From Rhodococcus sp. CH91 (GTDB lineage: Bacteria > Actinomycetota > Actinomycetes > Mycobacteriales > Mycobacteriaceae): a stretch of 64,000 nt of DNA. The notes beneath the pieces are model-generated. The model did no database searches. It was not told the origin of the DNA and saw only the letters and a list, made by a program, of their open reading frames with translations. Where the stretch lies: positions 248,001 through 312,000 of the forward strand of contig NZ_JAKFYR010000005.1 in the NCBI RefSeq assembly GCF_022554085.1, read 5' to 3'. Shown here piece by piece: positions 8,268 to 16,245 of the stretch (position 1 is its first letter; every line of letters begins with the position of its first letter). A program made the translations under genes and the position numbers.

Positions 8268-9091
8268 GCACACCGAAACTCCGGATCGAGCACGTGACGA
8301 AGACATTCCCCGTCCGCGGCGCGAACGCGACGCTCACCGCACTCGACGACATCAGCATCGACCTCGACGACGGGGAATTCCTCGTGGTGGTCGGCCCCAG
8401 CGGTTGCGGAAAGTCCACACTGCTGGACCTTCTCGGCGGTCTTACCACGCCGACGTCGGGGCGGATCCTGCTCGACGGTGAACCCGTCACCGGTCCTGCC
8501 CTGGACCGCGGAATCGTCTTCCAGCAGTACGCGCTGCTTCCCTGGCGCACCGCCCGCAGCAACATCGAGTTCGGCCTCGAAGCGAAGGGCCTTCCGAAGA
8601 AGGCGCGTCGCGAACTCGCCGAGCACTATCTCGAACTCGTGGGCCTGCACGGTTTCGGTGACCGCTACCCGCACGAGTTGTCGGGTGGAATGAAGCAGCG
8701 TGTCGCCATCGCGCGCAGCCTCGCCTTCGATCCCGAAGTGCTGCTCATGGACGAGCCGTTCGCGGCACTCGACGCGCAGACCCGGGAATCCCTGCAGGAC
8801 GAGCTGCTGCGTATCAGGCGCGAGACGGGCAAGACCATCCTCTTCATCACCCACGGCATCGACGAGGCCGTCTATCTCGGGCAGCGCGTCGCGGTCCTCA
8901 CCTCCCGGCCCGGCCGGATCAAGACGGTCGTCGAGGTGGACATCGATCGCGACGTCGACGACGTCCGCTCGAGTGAAGCATTCCGGAACCTGCGGCACGA
9001 CATCTGGTCGCTGCTCCACTCCGAAGTGACTCGCGCCCGCGACCTCGAACTCGCCACCGCATCGGAAGAAGGCCGGCATGTCCACCACTAG
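8264..9091 (+). CDS. ABC transporter ATPase (SsuB/TauB-like)
   Basis: A 275-residue nucleotide-binding subunit. Walker A GPSGCGKST at 44-52, Q-loop in FQQYALLPWRT, signature LSGGMKQR starting near residue 139, Walker B VLLMDEP near 159-165 and the switch histidine in FITHGIDEAV. This is the nitrate/sulfonate/taurine subfamily. Its GTG start overlaps the stop of the binding-protein gene (GTGA), and its end overlaps the permease start by 14 bases, so the three are translationally coupled. It powers import by the neighbouring permease. Confidence 0.92.
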   Translation: MSTPKLRIEHVTKTFPVRGANATLTALDDISIDLDDGEFLVVVGPSGCGKSTLLDLLGGLTTPTSGRILLDGEPVTGPALDRGIVFQQYALLPWRTARSNIEFGLEAKGLPKKARRELAEHYLELVGLHGFGDRYPHELSGGMKQRVAIARSLAFDPEVLLMDEPFAALDAQTRESLQDELLRIRRETGKTILFITHGIDEAVYLGQRVAVLTSRPGRIKTVVEVDIDRDVDDVRSSEAFRNLRHDIWSLLHSEVTRARDLELATASEEGRHVHH

Positions 9092-9947
9092 CGAGTCCCT
9101 TCCGAAGGTCGCGCTGAACGAGCCGTGGGAGCCGGCCTTCCCGCCGGCGCCGGTATCGGTACGCGCTCCCGGAATCGGCCGGCGCACCGGCGCATTCGTG
9201 TGGCGCCTCCTCACACCCGCTGTCGCGATCGCCGCATTTCTCGCGCTGTGGGAGATCGCCCCGCGAACCGGACTCGTCGACGAGGTATTCCTGCCTCCCT
9301 TCACCACCGTGATCGGAGCCTTCGCGGACCTGGTCGGCAGCGGGGGCCTCGCCGACCACCTGGCGGCCAGTCTGTCCCGCGCGCTCGTCGGATTCTCCGT
9401 CGCGGTCGTGGTGGCCGTCCCGCTGGGCGTGGCCATCGGCTGGTACAAACCCGTCGCCGACCTGCTGAATCCGATCCTCGAGGTGTTCCGGAACACGGCT
9501 GCGCTGGCGTTGTTGCCGGTGTTCGTCCTGATCCTGGGTATCGGAGAGACCTCCAAGATCGCGTTGGTGATCTACGCGTGCACCTTCCCGATCCTTCTCA
9601 ACACCATCTCCGGTGTGCGCACGGTGGACCCGCTGCTGATCAAGTCGGCCCGATCGCTGGGACTGCCCTCCTATCGGTTGTTCCAGAAGGTGGTCCTGCC
9701 CGCTGCGGTGCCGACGATCTTCACCGGGATCCGTATGGCGGCGGCGTCGTCGATCCTCGTTCTCATCGCCGCCGAGATGGTCGGGGCGAAGGCCGGTCTC
9801 GGTTATCTCGTCACCGCGTCCCAGTTGAACTTCCGCATTCCCGACATGTATGCGGGGATCATCGCGATCTCACTCGTCGGGCTGGTCTTCAACGGCATCC
9901 TGGTCTCGGTGGAACGTCGGCTGTCACGATGGCGCGCCGATCGGTGA
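9078..9947 (+). CDS. ABC transporter permease (SsuC/TauC-like)
   Basis: A 289-residue inner-membrane subunit with six predicted hydrophobic segments from residue about 45. It carries the BPD_transp_1 coupling motif around residues 190-215 (ISGVRTVDPLLIKSARSLGLPSYRLFQKVVLPAAVPTIF, with the EAA-type loop). It forms the channel for the lipoprotein-captured ligand. It is the third gene of the transporter operon and ends 81 bases before the LLM oxidoreductase. Confidence 0.9.
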   Translation: MSTTSESLPKVALNEPWEPAFPPAPVSVRAPGIGRRTGAFVWRLLTPAVAIAAFLALWEIAPRTGLVDEVFLPPFTTVIGAFADLVGSGGLADHLAASLSRALVGFSVAVVVAVPLGVAIGWYKPVADLLNPILEVFRNTAALALLPVFVLILGIGETSKIALVIYACTFPILLNTISGVRTVDPLLIKSARSLGLPSYRLFQKVVLPAAVPTIFTGIRMAAASSILVLIAAEMVGAKAGLGYLVTASQLNFRIPDMYAGIIAISLVGLVFNGILVSVERRLSRWRADR

Positions 9948-10028
9948 ACTCGCGGTGCTCACGTCGCACACTGGGCAGTGGCGCCGGGTGGACCGGCACC
10001 ACACTGTCACTTCGACCCGAGGACCCAT

Positions 10029-11015
10029 ATGCGTTTCGGACTGTTCGTTCCCCAGGGCTGGCGACTGGATCTCGTCGGCATCGACCCCGCCGAGCAGTGG
10101 TCGGTGATGCGCGACCTCGCGGTACGCGCAGACGGCGGGCTGTGGGAATCGATCTGGGTGTACGACCACTTCCACACCGTCCCCGAACCCACCGAGGAAG
10201 CAACCCACGAGGCATGGACCCTGGTCTCGGCTTTCGCGGCCGTCACCGAGCGTGTGCGGATCGGCCAGATGTGCACGGCCATGGGTTACCGCAATCCCGC
10301 CTACCTCGCAAAGGTCGCGGCGACCGCCGACATCATCTCCGGCGGACGGATCGAGATGGGAATCGGTGGTGGCTGGTACGAGCACGAATGGCGTGCCTAC
10401 GGTTACGGATTCCCGTCCGCCGGTGAGCGGCTGCGCCGGCTCGAGGAAGGGGTCGAGATCTTCCGGCAGGCATGGACCACCGGCTCCGCGACTCTCGCCG
10501 GACGGTACTACGACGTCGACGGTGCGATCGTCCGGCCGTTGCCGCTGCAGGAGGGTGGTATCCCGCTGTGGATCGCCGGCGGCGGCGAGAAGGTGACGTT
10601 GAAGATCGCGGCGAAATACGCGCAGTACACCAACTTCGACGGCACACCGGAAGGGTTCGCTCACAAATCGGCCGTCCTGCGCGAGCACTGTGCGCAGCTC
10701 GGCACCGACTTCGACGCCATCGTGCGCTCCGCCAACTACAACGTGGCGATCGGCCGCACCGAAGCCGAGGTGCAGGAGCGGCTCGAGACGTTGCGTGCCC
10801 GTCTCGAACCGATCGTCGGATCCGAGAAGGCCGAGGGTGCCCTCGACGCCTTCCGGGGAATGCCTGCGGTGGGCACCCCTGAGCAGATCGTCGAGAATCT
10901 CACGGCGTTGAAGAAGCAGGGACTCGAGTACGCGATCTTCTACGTCCCGGAAGCCGCCTACGACACCTCGGGGCTCGAACTTCTCGAGAAGGAAGTGCTC
11001 CCGCACCTCGCGTGA
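10029..11015 (+). CDS. LLM-class F420-dependent oxidoreductase (TIGR03560-like)
   Basis: A 328-residue luciferase-like (beta/alpha)8 protein beginning MRFGLFVPQGWRLDL. The motifs SIWVYDHFHT, GRIEMGIGGGWYEHEWRAYGY and PLWIAGGGEKVTLKIAAKYA are typical of the F420-dependent LLM group in actinobacteria. It would transfer hydride from reduced F420 (or use FMNH2) to an unknown substrate. ATG 10029 is chosen over an in-frame start at 9978 because the family's N-terminal strand begins there. It follows the SsuABC-like genes, the arrangement seen for sulfonate or sulfone desulfurisation, so it may process the imported compound. Confidence 0.85.
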   Translation: MRFGLFVPQGWRLDLVGIDPAEQWSVMRDLAVRADGGLWESIWVYDHFHTVPEPTEEATHEAWTLVSAFAAVTERVRIGQMCTAMGYRNPAYLAKVAATADIISGGRIEMGIGGGWYEHEWRAYGYGFPSAGERLRRLEEGVEIFRQAWTTGSATLAGRYYDVDGAIVRPLPLQEGGIPLWIAGGGEKVTLKIAAKYAQYTNFDGTPEGFAHKSAVLREHCAQLGTDFDAIVRSANYNVAIGRTEAEVQERLETLRARLEPIVGSEKAEGALDAFRGMPAVGTPEQIVENLTALKKQGLEYAIFYVPEAAYDTSGLELLEKEVLPHLA

Positions 11016-11077
11016 TTCCTCTACCAGCGGACCGGCGTGGGTCTCCGGGCGACAATCCGGCGACCCACGCATCCGTG

Positions 11078-11746
11078 TCAGCGGAGTTCCGGGGGAAGAT
11101 CCTTGCTCGCGAGTTCGAGACGGCGCTCGTCGGTCGCGTCGACCTCGCCGACCATCTTCAGCTTGTCCTTCAGCACGCGCCACTCCGCCTCGGGGATCTG
11201 TCCGACCGCATCCGCGATGACCTTCCGGTCACGGGTACCCCAGGCGATCGGCATCGGGCCGACCATCTGCCACATACCCGAGTCGTTGCGGGTCGTGCGG
11301 TCGGAGAGCACCGCAACGCACGGCACGCGCTCACCGATCGCCACCCGGTGACCGGGCACCGCCTCCACATTGCGGGTCACGAGCGCGAAATGCCGCGTCG
11401 AGGTCTCGGGTTTCGCGATGTCCACCAGCGCGAGCAGCGTCAGCCCCCGGGCGCGCTTCGCCGCGACGACGGCCGGGACGAGCGGGCTGTCGCGATAGAG
11501 CTGCTCGACGGTCCCGACCTTGCGAGGTGCCCACAGCCCGACCCACACCGAGGTCACGGCCGCCACGACCAGCACGGCGGCGACGATGTAGGACCAGCTC
11601 TGTCCGAGCAGTACGAGACCCACTGCGCCCGCGGTGCACGCAAGGGCGACGAACAAGGCGGACCACCGCAGACGACGGACGTCCGCGAGGGTCTGGTTCA
11701 CGGCCTTGGCATGGGGGAGGTCCACGGGGAATTCGAAGCGGCGCAC
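11078..11746 (-). CDS. DUF3239 family membrane protein
   Basis: A 222-residue protein with two adjacent hydrophobic segments (about 28-72, ALFVALACTAGAVGLVLLG and YIVAAVLVVAAVTSVWVGL) followed by a soluble domain of about 150 residues (LVTRNVEAVPGHRVAIGERVPCVAVL, PMPIAWGTRDRKVIADAVGQIPEAEW). This matches the DUF3239 proteins of Mycobacteriales, whose function is unknown. It lies just downstream of the XPB helicase gene on the same strand (42 bases) and converges on the LLM gene. Confidence 0.8.
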   Translation of the reverse strand: MRRFEFPVDLPHAKAVNQTLADVRRLRWSALFVALACTAGAVGLVLLGQSWSYIVAAVLVVAAVTSVWVGLWAPRKVGTVEQLYRDSPLVPAVVAAKRARGLTLLALVDIAKPETSTRHFALVTRNVEAVPGHRVAIGERVPCVAVLSDRTTRNDSGMWQMVGPMPIAWGTRDRKVIADAVGQIPEAEWRVLKDKLKMVGEVDATDERRLELASKDLPPELR

Positions 11747-11788
11747 CCCACCAGCTTATGGGAGCGTTCATCTCGCCCCCGAGGGCGC

Positions 11789-13447
11789 TCAGCCGATCTG
11801 CGGGCCCAGCAGATCGTCGGCATCGGTGATCCGGTAGGCGTATCCCTGCTCGGCGAGGAACCGCTGCCGGTGCGCGGCGTATTCGGCGTCGAGGGTGTCT
11901 CGCGAGACCACCGAGTAGAAGTGCGCTTGTCCACCGTCGTGCTTGGGACGCAGCAGCCGGCCGAGCCGCTGGGCCTCCTCCTGACGCGACCCGAACGTCC
12001 CCGAGACCTGGATGGCGACCGATGCCTCCGGCAGGTCGATGGAGAAGTTCGCGACCTTCGACACCACGAGAACCTTCAACTCACCGGCACGGAACCGGTC
12101 GAACAGCGCCTCGCGTTCCTTCGTCTTCGTCGACCCCTTGATGACGGGAGCGTCGAGCGCGGCCCCGAGTTCGTCGAGCTGATCGATGTAGGCGCCGATG
12201 ACGAGGGTGGGCGCATCGCCGTGCTGTGCCAGGATCGACTTCACCACCGGGATCTTCGTGCGTGCGGTCGAGCACAGCTTGTACCGCTCGTCGGGTTCGG
12301 CCACCGCGTAGGCCATGCGCTCGGCGTCGGTGAGGGTGACGCGGACCTCCACGCAGTCGGCCGGTGCGATCCAGCCCTGGGCCTCGATGTCCTTCCACGG
12401 CGCGTCGAACCGCTTCGGGCCGATGAGCGAGAAGACGTCGCCTTCGCGGCCGTCCTCGCGCACGAGAGTCGCGGTGAGACCGAGCCGTCGCCGCGACTGC
12501 AGGTCGGCGGTCATGCGGAAGACCGGTGCCGGCAGCAGATGCACCTCGTCGTAGATCATCAGGCCCCAGTCGCGCGAGTCGAACAACTCGAGATTGCGGT
12601 ACTCACCCTTCGACTTGCGGGTGATCACCTGATAGGTCGCGATGGTGACCGGGCGGATCTCCTTCTTCTCCCCGGAATACTCACCGATCTCGTCCTCGGT
12701 GAGGGAGGTGCGGGCGATCAGTTCGCGTTTCCACTGCCGCCCGGCGACGGTGTTCGTCACCAGGATCAGCGTCGTCGCGCCGGCCTTCGCCATCGCTGCG
12801 GCCCCCACCATCGTCTTGCCGGCGCCGCAGGGCAGTACGACGACACCCGATCCACCGGCCCAGAACGAGTCGGCGGCCAGTTCCTGGTAGTCGCGCAGCT
12901 GCCACGGGTTGGTCTCGAAGTCCAGGGAGATGGCATGGGCTTCGCCGTCGACATACCCCGCGAGGTCCTCCGCGGGCCAGCCGATCTTCAGGAGCATCTG
13001 CTTGACGCGTCCGCGCTCGCTCGGATGCACGATCACGGTGTCGTCGTCGATACGGGCCCCGAGCATCGGGGCGATCTTCTTGTTCCGGAGCACCTCGGCG
13101 AGCACGGCGCGGTCGAGGCTCACCAGGGTGAGGCCGTGCGCGGGGTTCTTGACCAGCTGGAGCCGCCCGTAGCGGCTCATGGTGTCGACGATGTCGACGA
13201 GCAGCGCCTGCGGAACGGCGAATCGGGAATGCGAGACCAGCGCGTCCACGACCTGCTCGGCGTCGTGCCCCGCGGCACGGGCGTTCCACAGCGCCAGCGG
13301 CGTGATCCGGTAGGTGTGGATGTGCTCGGGGGCACGTTCGAGTTCGGCGAACGGTGCAATCGCCTGGCGCGCCGCGTCCGCACCCTCGTGGTCGACCTCG
13401 AGCAGCACGGTCTTGTCGGACTGGACGATGAGCGGTCCGTCGGCCAC
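11789..13447 (-). CDS. XPB/ERCC3-type DNA repair helicase
   Basis: A 552-residue superfamily 2 helicase. Residues 1-175 are the N-terminal domain (SDKTVLLEVDHE, PEHIHTYRITPLALWNARAAG). The motor carries Walker A CGAGKT at 207-212, DEVH at 300-303, the RED motif of XPB at R330-E331-D332, and motif VI QRLGRLLRP. Bacterial XPB is a 3'-5' ATP-dependent helicase, often paired with Bax1-like or helicase-associated partners in repair. GTG 13447 is chosen because AGGAGG precedes it and the M. tuberculosis homologue, as I recall it, begins at the same residue; an upstream in-frame start gives an unlikely Arg-rich leader. Its usual neighbour, the WYL-domain partner, is 2.8 kb away here. Confidence 0.93.
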   Translation of the reverse strand: MADGPLIVQSDKTVLLEVDHEGADAARQAIAPFAELERAPEHIHTYRITPLALWNARAAGHDAEQVVDALVSHSRFAVPQALLVDIVDTMSRYGRLQLVKNPAHGLTLVSLDRAVLAEVLRNKKIAPMLGARIDDDTVIVHPSERGRVKQMLLKIGWPAEDLAGYVDGEAHAISLDFETNPWQLRDYQELAADSFWAGGSGVVVLPCGAGKTMVGAAAMAKAGATTLILVTNTVAGRQWKRELIARTSLTEDEIGEYSGEKKEIRPVTIATYQVITRKSKGEYRNLELFDSRDWGLMIYDEVHLLPAPVFRMTADLQSRRRLGLTATLVREDGREGDVFSLIGPKRFDAPWKDIEAQGWIAPADCVEVRVTLTDAERMAYAVAEPDERYKLCSTARTKIPVVKSILAQHGDAPTLVIGAYIDQLDELGAALDAPVIKGSTKTKEREALFDRFRAGELKVLVVSKVANFSIDLPEASVAIQVSGTFGSRQEEAQRLGRLLRPKHDGGQAHFYSVVSRDTLDAEYAAHRQRFLAEQGYAYRITDADDLLGPQIG

Positions 13448-13526
13448 GAGTGCCTCCTGTGGGGGTGGAAAGTAGAACTTTCCCATTCTCCAGGTTCGGC
13501 CCGTACCTCGCCACCTTCGCCGTGTG

Positions 13527-13559
13527 CGGCCGTGCGCCCTCGGGGGGAACGCACGGCCG
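13527..13559 (-). terminator. Hairpin after the small-ORF cluster
   Basis: Arms CGGCCGTGCG and CGCACGGCCG give a perfect 10-bp stem with a 13-base loop. It lies 20 bases past the stop of the 52-residue gene and before the XPB start, so it probably separates the two transcripts. Confidence 0.6.
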
Positions 13560-13578
13560 GATCGGCTACAGGGCGTGC

Positions 13579-13737
13579 TCACCGTGCGAGCGACTGCCGT
13601 ACCTCCATCACGCACACGAGTGCCTCGGAGATCCCGGAGCGGTAGCCGGCGTCCTTCTCCGAGACGACCGGCCTCGAATCCAATTCCGACTCGAGGCGTT
13701 CCTGGATTCTGTCCAGGGCATGCAGTGTCCGCTTCAT
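13579..13737 (-). CDS. Small helical protein, paralogue of the next one upstream (52 aa)
   Basis: ATG 13737 to TGA 13579-13581 encodes MKRTLHALDRIQERLESELD, then a linker, then DAGYRSGISEALVCVMEVRQSLAR. It has no recognisable domain and is predicted to be two helices. It aligns without gaps to the 55-residue product upstream (AL, ER, GYR, A-x-V-x-V at identical spacing), so the pair arose by duplication. Third-position GC is lower than in neighbouring genes. There is no strong ribosome-binding site, so translation is likely but not certain. A terminator-like hairpin follows. Confidence 0.55.
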   Translation of the reverse strand: MKRTLHALDRIQERLESELDSRPVVSEKDAGYRSGISEALVCVMEVRQSLAR

Positions 13738-13760
13738 TTATCGCACCGTTTTCTCTTTTT

Positions 13761-13928
13761 TCAGGCCGGCTGTTTCATTGCTCCGGCACGTTCGTCGAGG
13801 ACGAACACGCGTGCACGTGCCAACGCGGCGCGATATCCGAGCCGATATGCGTCGGTGCCCGATTCCCGATCGGACAGTGCACTGATTCTCTCGTACAGCG
13901 CTTCGAGCGCTGCGATCTCGATATCCAT
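13761..13928 (-). CDS. Small helical protein, paralogue of the downstream one (55 aa)
   Basis: ATG 13928 to TGA 13761-13763 encodes MDIEIAALEALYERISALSD, then ESGTDAYRLGYRAALARARV and a short tail. GYR falls 18 residues after ER, as in the 52-residue protein. Only about two thirds of codons end in G or C, well below the surrounding genes, which hints at recent acquisition. The start lies 15 bases after the stop of a small basic protein on the same strand, so the three small genes may be one transcript. An A-rich stretch follows the stop. Function unknown. Confidence 0.52.
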   Translation of the reverse strand: MDIEIAALEALYERISALSDRESGTDAYRLGYRAALARARVFVLDERAGAMKQPA

Positions 13929-13943
13929 GTTCGGCAACAAGTT

Positions 13944-14063
13944 TCAGCTACGCTTCCGCTTGCGGACGAACTCTCCGGCTTCGGTCGCCTTCTGCCGCTT
14001 CTCCTGCCGGCGTTCCTTCAGGGACTTTGCGGGTTTTTTCGGATTCTTACCCTTGTCGGCCAT
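13944..14063 (-). CDS. 39-residue Lys/Arg-rich small protein
   Basis: ATG 14063, preceded by GTTGGAG, opens a frame encoding MADKGKNPKKPAKSLKERRQ and an equally basic tail ending RKRKRS. Nearly half the residues are Lys or Arg. Short proteins of this type (MADK...KSLKEKRA.KRAK) recur in actinobacteria and are unannotated; nucleic-acid or ribosome association is a guess from charge. A longer in-frame reading from 14168 has no ribosome-binding site. It is the first of three closely spaced minus-strand small genes and is divergent from the GMC oxidoreductase remnant. Confidence 0.65.
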   Translation of the reverse strand: MADKGKNPKKPAKSLKERRQEKRQKATEAGEFVRKRKRS

Positions 14064-14243
14064 TGTCGCTCCAACTTCGATGAACCAACCACTCGACAGA
14101 TCCACACCATACGTCATTCGCAGGAAAAAGCCAGTCGCGCCGAATTCTTCTGTGCACCGGACGAACACGCCGAATTTTCCGCAGCGGGCCGGTCCGGAAA
14201 GCAGGGCACGCTTCCGTGCCGGCGCCCCTCTATGCTCTGCGCC

Positions 14244-15738
14244 ATGTCATCGCAGAGCAGGGCGGGCACCTCGGGCGGCGAGGCTGTCGACGTCATCGTG
14301 GTCGGCAGCGGATTCGGTGGTGCGGTTGCGGCCCTGCGACTGGCGGAGCAGGGCCGCGAGGTCGTCGTGCTCGAACAGGGACGCCGGCACACCCGCGACG
14401 ATGTCCGGGCGGCCCGGCGGGACCCTCGTCGCTATCTCTGGATGCCCGAGGCCGGGTTGCGCGGGTTCTTCTCCCAGCGCGTCCTCTCCCACGTCGGGAT
14501 CATCGGGGGTGTCGGCGTGGGCGGAGGCAGCATCGTGTGGGCGGGTGTCCTGCTCGAACCGAAGGACGCCTTCTTCACCGACCCGGCCTGGCCGACCGTG
14601 CCGGACGGCTGGCGTGCGGAGTTGACCGAGCACTACCGCACGGCAGCGCGCATGCTCGGCCGTGCCACCGCGCCCGTCAAGGGGCCGATGGACGAGCAGC
14701 TCGAGAACGTCGCGCGACGGTCCGGTGCCGGCGAGACCTACGGTCCGACGCCGATGACGATCTTCTTCGGCGACGAAGGCGTCACCGTCCCCGATCCCTT
14801 CTTCGGGGGAGAGGGCCCGGATCGCACCGGTTGCGTTATGTGCGGTGGCTGCCTCGTCGGGTGCCCCTACGGCAGCAAGAACACGCTCGATCTCAACTAC
14901 CTGTGGCTCGCGCAGCGACGGGGGGCCGTGATCCGCCCGGACAGCCGCGCGATGTCCGTCGCCGCCCTCGACGGCGGAGGGTACGAAGTGGAACTGGCCG
15001 ACGGCGAACGCCTCCGGGCTCGGGAGGTCGTGCTCGCCGCGGGAGTTCTCGGCACCGTCGAGTTGCTGTTCCGGTCACGGGAGCGAGGGGGGCTGCCGAA
15101 CGTCTCGGAGCGCCCCGGGGCCGGCGTCCGCACCAATTCCGAGGCGATCACCGCCGTGCTCGCCGACGACGTCGACGTCGATCTCACTCGTGGACCGACG
15201 ATCTCGAGCGAGTTCTATCCGGACGAGCGGACCCACGTGACGCAGAACCGTTACGTCGGGGGGATGGCACCGGCTGCAACTCGGGCCGCTGGTGGACGGT
15301 GGCGATCCCCGTCTGCGGCGGCGGGCCGCGCTCCGGGCACTGGCCTCCCGGCCGGTCGTTCAGATACGAACGATGTTCGCCCGCAACTTCATCCAGCGTC
15401 TCAGTGTGTTCACGGTCATGCAGGACGTCGAGAACGAGATCCGGCTGGTGTTCGACCGGTCGCCGGTACGGCCCTGGCTGCGGGTCCTGCGCTCGCGTGC
15501 TGTGCCCGGCCTGCAGGCGCCGAGTTATCTGCCCCAGGCGAATGCCGTGGCGCGGGCGTTCGCGGAATCGATCGGTGGGCGGCCGCTGAATCTGCTGCTC
15601 GAGAGCATCGGTGGCAAGTCCATCACCGCGCACATCCTCGGCGGTGCCTCGATGGCCGAACGATTCGCGGCACGCTACGCCGAACGTCGAAGCGTGACCG
15701 AGAAGGACGCGCGCACAACCACATCGGAGATATCATGA
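14244..15738 (+). pseudogene. GMC/cholesterol-oxidase-like FAD oxidoreductase, frameshifted and internally deleted
   Basis: The first 340 codons encode a ChoD-like GMC oxidoreductase: FAD motif GSGFGGAVAALRLAEQG near residue 21, GVGVGGGS, and the Cys-rich GCVMCGGCLVGCPYGSKNTL. At a run of six G (15258-15263) the frame shifts by one. Removing one G restores the expected reading (RYVGGWHRLQLGPL) and continues in another frame to TGA 15738. The C-terminal part is also wrong: HILGGASMAE joins directly to RFAARYAERR, without the roughly 35-residue block ending in the conserved VNPSLT active-site motif. The G run could be a sequencing error, but the missing block cannot, so the gene is probably dead. 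The last four bases overlap the next gene (ATGA). Confidence 0.82.
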
Positions 15739-16223
15739 CGACACGAGACAGTGACGCCGCGGACGCCGTGCCGCGATCGACACGCGGACTGCGGAACCGG
15801 TTCCGCACCGCACACGCCGACGCGCTCCCCGCTGCCGGCACCTACCGGGCCGTCTTCGTCGGACCTGCCCTGTTGCGGGTCGCCGCGCCCCGTGCCATCG
15901 CGCTCGGTGGGATGCCCCGCTGGTACGGCAAGCGATTCGCCGGGGACGGTACCGCGGTGAACCTTCTCGCGGACACGGGCGGTGCGTTGTTACAGGAGAA
16001 ACTGCCCATGCGCGTCGCGATCGCGCCGTCGTGGCTCGACGGCCACCCCGCGATCGTCGTGTCCTACGGGGCCGACGCGCCGGTCCCGTGGCGCTGGGTA
16101 CGGGACGAGTTCCGGACTCTCGACGAGCGGACACTGCTGGGTCTCACCTTCGCCGCGACGCCCGCCTCCCGCGTCCTGGCCTCACCGTTCACCCTCGTGC
16201 GCGACCTTCCGCCCCACGCCTGA
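15735..16223 (+). CDS. Conserved hypothetical protein, DUF4334/GXWXG-like
   Basis: A 162-residue protein starting at ATG 15735, which overlaps the stop of the GMC remnant. It contains GTYRAVFVGPALLR and GGMPRWYGKRFAGDGTAVNLL. The WYGKRF element and the C-terminal PWRWVRDEFRTLDERTLLGL resemble the GXWXG/DUF4334 layout, whose members are small beta-rich proteins of unknown role next to oxidoreductases. The resemblance is partial and was judged by eye. Its frame is the same as the unshifted part of the GMC gene, so the frameshift creates one long artificial open frame across both. Confidence 0.65.
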   Translation: MTTRDSDAADAVPRSTRGLRNRFRTAHADALPAAGTYRAVFVGPALLRVAAPRAIALGGMPRWYGKRFAGDGTAVNLLADTGGALLQEKLPMRVAIAPSWLDGHPAIVVSYGADAPVPWRWVRDEFRTLDERTLLGLTFAATPASRVLASPFTLVRDLPPHA

Positions 16224-16245
16224 CGAGGATGCGGCGCGTCCGGGG

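Noticed and set aside
11012-13645. An 877-codon plus-strand frame opposite the XPB gene.
   Set aside because: It is a high-GC shadow of the helicase; composition is His/Arg/Asp-rich without any recognisable domain, and XPB is certain on the other strand.
13524-16223. A 899-codon plus-strand frame apparently fusing the GMC enzyme to the DUF4334-like protein.
   Set aside because: Caused by the frameshift at 15258-15263; the segment after it lacks GMC similarity, whereas the alternative frame continues the GMC sequence to 15738.
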